From Celoporthe dispersa (Eukaryota; Ascomycota; Sordariomycetes; Diaporthales; Cryphonectriaceae), in assembly GCA_016584495.1 (NCBI GenBank), contig WAID01000006.1, positions 2,046,001 through 2,110,000 on the forward strand: DNA of 64,000 nt, read 5' to 3'. This document shows, in pieces, positions 59,201 to 64,000 of this stretch (within the stretch, counting starts at the first letter, position 1; every line of letters starts with the position of its first letter). The notes beneath the pieces were generated by a model. That model was given only the letters and a program-made list of their open reading frames with translations, had not been told where the DNA came from and searched no databases. The translations under genes and the position numbers were made by a program.

Positions 59201-59799
59201 GCTGGGTGTTCAGCCAGAAAGTCCTCGGCGCGACGACCTTCCTCGAGCACCAGAAGCGCCTGAAGGCCTGGGCCGAGGGTCGCTCTGCGGCGTCTCCCAC
59301 CTCCGGCCAGCCGACCTCCCCAACCACCATCAGCCTCGACGGCATGTCCTCCGCCAAGGCAACGCTCCACGCGGCCCGCGCTCTGGCGTCGTACCTCGAG
59401 CAGCCAGTGCACCTCACCAACGGCCTGACACCGCACGTGACTTGTCTCTCCAACTACTGGGCCATGTACGTGTGCGCCCTGATCATCTGGGCCTTTGGGA
59501 ACAGGGTCGGCAAGTCGTCTTTTTCCAGCACCGGCGGCGGCATCAGCGGCTCGCCCACGGCCAAGGGTGCGGCCATGAGCGAGGAGGACGCCGTCGCCTG
59601 GCTGCAGACCGTTGCCCAGCTAGACCAGCCAGAGCAGGTCGCCCGCATGAGGCAGCGCAAGGAGGCGAGTGCGACCGTGGTGTCGATGGTGAAGCGGCGT
59701 CTTGAGGCGGACTGCGGAGGCGGCAGGAGTCGGCTCTATGTGGATGCCGTGGGGGTCCTGAGGAAGCTGGAGCAGGGCGTCACCCGCAGGTGGTTCTAG
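55419..59799 (+). CDS. C2H2 zinc-finger plus fungal-specific (MHR) transcription factor (four homopolymer frameshifts)
   Basis: A nuclear DNA-binding regulator with unknown targets. Exons are 55419-56108, 56192-56217, 56310-56408, 56508-57842, 57965-58084 and 58523-59799. Residues 1-222 are Pro/Ser/His/Gln-rich with a poly-Gln run. Finger 1 starts HICDTCNPPKTFTRAEHLRR and is split by two introns. Finger 2 (FPCNRCDKAFHRQ...) gets its last zinc-binding His from the spliced CA|T codon. The middle homology region starts ISAYIDIYWERFHVLYPFIHRPTF, then CAMAAIATQYLGG, LQVMQAILLCEHFARFRGRK and RRRLLASCFVLDC. The frame must lose one base at each of 57724-57728, 57968-57971, 58756-58761 and 58873-58876; then it closes exactly at the TAG at 59799 (1180 aa). 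The segment 58085-58522 has perfect splice ends but is in frame; if kept the protein is 1326 aa. Confidence 0.88.
56240..56265. repeat. (CT)13 microsatellite in intron 2 of the transcription factor
   Basis: Thirteen perfect CT units lie inside the intron that splits the first zinc finger, just after its donor. Variation in length would not change the protein. Confidence 0.9.
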
Positions 59800-60751
59800 G
59801 TCTCTTCTCTTTTTTTCCCCTCTCTCTTCCTTTCTTTTCTGTTTTCTTTTCTTTCTTTTCTTTTCTTTTTCTTTTTGGGAGGGGTGGGTTCTTTTATCTT
59901 TTTCTGTTGGTTTGGCGTTCTTTCCTTTCTTTATGCTCTGTAATGATTTGTACGCTTCTTCTTATCTCCTATGTTAAATGACGGAATGATCGCATGATTT
60001 CAGGAGAAAACAAGATATTATGCACGGACGCATGGACAGGAAGATATCATGTCTTTTCCTTTTTTGTGGGAGGGGAAACGAACCAACAAACGTGTACGAT
60101 CATGAGAACGGCATCATAAGCAACGATGGCATGGGAACACATGACAGGCTCTATGGATCAAGGTCTACGATACGATGGGAAGCAAGTGCAGACATCCCCC
60201 TTGGGATATTATCAACTGGGATTAGAGGAGGATGCAGGATCTGTACCAATAGCAAATGTCTCTTACTATTTGTTCTCCTTATCTCATTTTCTGCCTCTTG
60301 CTTTATCTGTTTTCTACTTTTGTGTCTGATGGTGGCCCAAGTTCATTATCAGCTTGTCCTTGTCTCTCTCTCTCTCTCCTTCTTCTTCTTTCCCTATACT
60401 GTACTATGTGTGTACTATTATTACAATCTTCTCTGGCTGTTGTCAACCATTATGGTTACCCTGTCATCATAGCATAACAGAGAGTCTGTACGATGGGTCG
60501 TTGATATTATGCTGTTTTTATTGCCTGATGCTCACATTATTACTATGTCTCGTCATGTGTCCATGCTGAATCGGCGTCATTTTCTTTCTGGCGTATGAGA
60601 AGGCCTTCTCTGCTTTCTAGTAGCCATACCAATAGTAAGTATACTATTAAATGATATTAAGTGCAGACCCGCTGCTTCTAGAGGCTCCAGCCTTTTTTTT
60701 CCTTCGCCCTGCACCCTTGTTTCCCCCCCCCTCCTTTTTGTCTTTTCTTTC
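59800..60751. other. spacer between convergent transcription factor and Pth11-like genes
   Basis: It holds both 3' UTRs. A T/C-rich start (59807-59875) and a T-rich tract near 60690-60770 give spurious hydrophobic open frames. No gene or RNA was recognised. Confidence 0.6.
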
Positions 60752-62300
60752 TTACCTCTTTCTTTCTTCGACCGTCCATTCTACCTGCACAGTCTTGTTA
60801 ATCCCCAAAATAGGATGCTCATCACTATTCCTGGCACCCGCAGCTGCCGACGGTGCCTGTGCCCCTCGCGCACCCACATTTCCCAGCAGCTCAGGGCTGG
60901 CCCTGTCTGCGCTGATGATGGTAGTGGTAGTCGTCTTCGTCGCTGTCGCCGCCGCCGCCCCGTAGCCGTGCCCACCCATCTCGATATCGTCCTCGCCTCC
61001 CGCCACAACGGACGCCGGGCTGGCCCCTGAGGTGTCGAACCGGCTCCACTTGCCCTTGCTCTGTCTTGATTTTGCGTTCCAGCCGGAGCCGCCGCCGATG
61101 GTGGCCAGGCCTGGTGTGTTGGTGCCGCGGCGGTGGGGTCCGTAGGCGCCGTAGCCAGAGCCGCCGAGGGAGGAGGGCATGACGGATTTGATCATGGGAC
61201 GAACGATGGGGCCCTGGTGGTTGTGAGGGAGCGGAGGAGAGGGGCAAGTCAGTTAACCATGTCGGCTGCTGGCGAGAGAAGTATAACTTTACTCCGTGCA
61301 TGGGAGCAATCTATCTTGAAGAGTCTGAACATACCAGTGTTGGGAGACAAGACGAGATGATACCGCTGCTGATCTCGATCACGTTCCAGGCACAGGGTAC
61401 GGCGAGGGTATAAGGGATGTCCTTCTTGGTGTACGACAGGTAGATGACGAACCTGTAGATGGAGGTAAAGACGACATAGCTGCCCAGCATGAAGATGACG
61501 ACAAGGAAGATCTTCTGGGTCCTGTTGGTCTTGAGGCGCAGGATGTGCGGCAGGGGAAAACACAGGATGGCAATGTCGCAGAGGATGCTGGGCACGGAGA
61601 TGCACAGCTGGGCCAGGAAGATGTCGATGCAGTAGCCGTCCACCCAGGGCTCCCAGATCTTGGTCCGCGGGAGGCACTGGAACGAGGCGGCGAAGATGCA
61701 CGCGATGTTCCACGCCGTCGAGATGCCGCCGCAGACGTAGCCCCATTTCCGGATCGAGGGGAGCGGGAAGATGCGGAAGTAGAGGAAGAGGAGCGAGATC
61801 TTGTACATGTTCACGGCGGTGGTGTACACGACTTCGGCCCCGACTACGGTCTGCAAGAGAGAGAGGAGAGAAGGTGAGCAATCCAGGCGTGACCTCGAGA
61901 CCGAGGAGGAGCGCATGTGATCCTGCACCGCCGTGATCAGGTACGTACCTGGTTCAGCCTCATGAGCTCCCCCGACCGTGAGGCGTCCAGAATGGAGCCC
62001 GAGCCCTTCATCGATCATCACCAGGTTGAACACCAGATTCCCAGCGAGCAGGACCAGCGAGGCGACAATCAGCCAGTCGTCCACGCCGTACGGCGCATTC
62101 TGCTTGTGCCTCGCGAGGAAGCGAAGTCCCACGACAAACGCGGCGAGCGCGGTGAAGGAGATGCTCAGGTTTCGGACCTCTGGCCTCAGGTCCTGCTCGA
62201 GGTTCTGGGCATCCGCGTACTCCTGTAGCTGTTCGAGGTACGCCCTCTCGCCCACGGAGAGGCTCGTGTCGTTCACCGGATAATAAGCTGGTGACACCAT
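60752..62300 (-). CDS. Pth11-like rhodopsin-domain integral membrane protein (one homopolymer frameshift)
   Basis: Seven transmembrane helices of the fungal rhodopsin-domain family (Pth11-like receptors), some of which act as G-protein-coupled surface sensors. Exons are 62300-61949, 61850-61335 and 61213-60752. Helix 1 is ISFTALAAFVVGLRFLAR; the family motif YGVDDWLIVASLVLL leads into helix 2. Later helices include MYKISLLFLYFRIF, the FQCLP loop, and CAWNVIEISSGIISSCLPTL before GPIVRPM. The tail is Gly/Ala/Thr-rich with an acidic patch. There is no N-terminal CFEM cysteine domain. As given, the first exon runs off after LTVG; one C fewer in the run 61969-61973 gives LTVGELMRLNQ and joins TVVGAEVVYTTAVN, and the total becomes 443 codons. 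An earlier in-frame ATG (62405) would add a hydrophobic stretch; the start at 62300 fits the family better. Confidence 0.88.
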
Positions 62301-64000
62301 GACTTTGCAATTGTTGGTATCTTGGTGTTGAGAAGGGTGAAGGCGGGGGAGGGGAAGGAAATAGATGAAGCCAGCCAGCACGAGACACTGGGAGGAGAGG
62401 TTCACTTAGAAGCAATCAATTTATTCATTGTATTATTTTTTCTTCTCTTTTTCTCTTTCGTTTCTCTTTTTTTTTTTTTGCCACGGAGGCGTCTAAGGGG
62501 CCTGGCCTTATTCGTAATATATGGAACAGCTGGACAGCTGGGTTCCGGCTTGAGTTCTTACTCGACCCTTGCCATATCCATGTATAAAGTCTTTCTCACA
62601 CACACACTCTCTCTCTCTCTCTCTCCCCTCCTTCTCTCGTCTTTTCCTTTTCTGGTGACTCTCGTATGCATTTTGCCAGGGATCACAAAGATCAATGCAG
62701 GAAATGAAGTGGTCCGTGGCACAGGGTCAGAGGAAAAGCAAAGAAGGAAGAAAAAAAAAGATGAAAATCAGCTGGGATGCTGCAGATCAAAGACAAGCCT
62801 TTCGGGGATCAGCGATCAGCTGAGGCCCCAGAGGAAGACGCCTGAGGGCCATCCTATGGCATGGTATGTCTGTCGTGTCGTAACCATATTCCTAGTAATT
62901 ACCATAGCACCGTGGCATCACACCTTTCCAAAGAAGGGCTTCCTTGTTGAAGGGAAGGTCTGTGGACAAACATGAGTCGAGGGTCGCACTCGGCCCAGCA
63001 GCCGTATGTGCGTTTACTTACCGCCTGACCGGACCACGACCGTTTCCTCCCCATATGTACTTCAAGTACCCATCGCGCCATACTTTGGTAGCAGAAGCCA
63101 AGTGTTAGGCCCAGCCCCAATGTAACTTTCTGTAACCCGATGGCCACATTCGGGCATAACTCGACATGTGAACTCCTACGGCCCACAAAACCTGCATCTC
63201 TTTAGAGGAATAAGACCAGCCTGTCAACCCTGGAGGTTTAGAGTCCCCCTTTCCCTTTTCCCCTCTGGGAAGTAATCGGGAGGATGCCTGTGCTCTTAGT
63301 ATTCGTGACACGTAGGCGGTCCTCCGTGCAAGGACTGTTTTCACTATTACCCAATGTACCATACATAGTATTGCGGAGCCCGCCTTGAGAGTTTATTATC
63401 TATCCCATACCACATGTGATAGCTGTGCCGCTCAGGATCTCCTAATAGTCCAAAAATCCTATGGCGAATTTTCTGGTACCCTTCAGCACCATCCCCACAA
63501 AACGAGACCGAAGGCCCGTATACCCCATGCTGCGACGTCTCGAACCCTATTTTCCTCCCCCCTCGGAGACTCTGGGTGACACCTACAGAGGCTGAAGCAG
63601 TGAACCAGCGGTGCTGAGAACACAAGAAAGGGTGACCGAACGTCGGTCATAGCGTAAATATCAAGTTAGGTAGCTTTCAATGGGTCCTGGCTGTTGTATT
63701 TCATGGTTGCAAAGCCAGCCACGTGCCAGCCATCTTGCTTGTCGAATTTACCATGGTAATACTACAGTAATCTATGGTATGCGCCTAGTATTAGAAGTAG
63801 AGATGGCCCCTACAAAACCCCCATGCAGATGTAATCTTATTCCTGCCCGTGTGTATTATTACGACATCAATTGTGAGGTATCCAGTGATGGGCACAACGA
63901 TATGCCTCTTCTTCCCAAGCTGTTAGATCTGTTTTTTTGTTTTTTTTGTTGGTAGCATTGCGGCTGGATATTGCGGAGACGAGGTGGCTCCGATATCACC
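62301..64000. other. gene-poor right end
   Basis: The left part should carry the Pth11-like promoter. A T-run (62468-62480) and adjoining CA and CT repeats (about 62597-62625) follow. Open frames to the window end are short, overlap others and resemble nothing known. A near-palindrome around TTACCATGGTAA occurs at 63749-63760. Confidence 0.55.
62607..62625. repeat. CT dinucleotide microsatellite
   Basis: A perfect CT run directly following a short CA run, upstream of the Pth11-like gene. Confidence 0.85.

Overview
This window is nuclear DNA of a filamentous ascomycete, most likely a Sordariomycete. The genes have short GT-AG introns, often with CTAAC-like branch points. They encode typical Pezizomycotina proteins: a Pth11-like rhodopsin-domain receptor, a DUF7703 membrane protein, a C2H2 plus fungal_trans regulator and a BUD2-type RasGAP. 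The genus cannot be fixed from sequence alone. I support 13 protein genes, one doubtful gene end at the left edge, and several long gene-poor stretches rich in microsatellites and purine/pyrimidine tracts. I found no convincing tRNA, rRNA, transposon or CRISPR array.

Layout, left to right: a possible 3' end of an incoming gene (1-111); a 4 kb gene-poor stretch; CCR4-NOT subunit NOT3 (minus, 4064-6091), divergent from a D-aminoacyl-tRNA deacylase (plus, 7099-7852); cyclophilin-40 (plus, 8779-10142), convergent with a RasGAP (minus, 11641-15864); a 5.5 kb gene-poor stretch; an unrecognised coiled-coil protein (plus, 21390-23201); a 4.5 kb gene-poor stretch; a ferric reductase (plus, 27674-30047), convergent with the trifunctional C1-tetrahydrofolate synthase (minus, 31441-34946); eIF3i (plus, 35992-37230), convergent with an ISWI remodeler (minus, 38014-41594); a HAPSTR1-like protein (plus, 44393-45217), convergent with a DUF7703 seven-helix protein (minus, 45895-47824); a 7.6 kb gene-poor stretch; a large C2H2/fungal_trans transcription factor (plus, 55419-59799), convergent with a Pth11-like receptor (minus, 60752-62300).

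Most genes are housekeeping: mRNA decay, translation quality control and initiation, protein folding, one-carbon metabolism and chromatin. They do not form an operon-like pathway. The right third is more regulatory, with two seven-helix membrane proteins on either side of a transcription factor that has a very long upstream region.

The main technical result is that many conserved reading frames are broken by one base, always at a homopolymer run of 4-6 bases. I count eleven such sites in seven genes. Several of these genes (eIF3i, ISWI, C1-THF synthase) encode conserved core functions and are intact apart from the single run, and the exon lengths add up to a multiple of three once each run is changed by one. 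This looks like homopolymer error in the assembly rather than gene decay. Automatic gene calls here will be split or truncated, and small genes in the gene-poor stretches could be hidden for the same reason. I did not find an obviously new biological system. The best biological leads are a two-start (cytosol/mitochondrion) C1-THF synthase, a 438-base in-frame intron-like segment in the transcription factor, and an orphan coiled-coil protein ending in an AT-hook.
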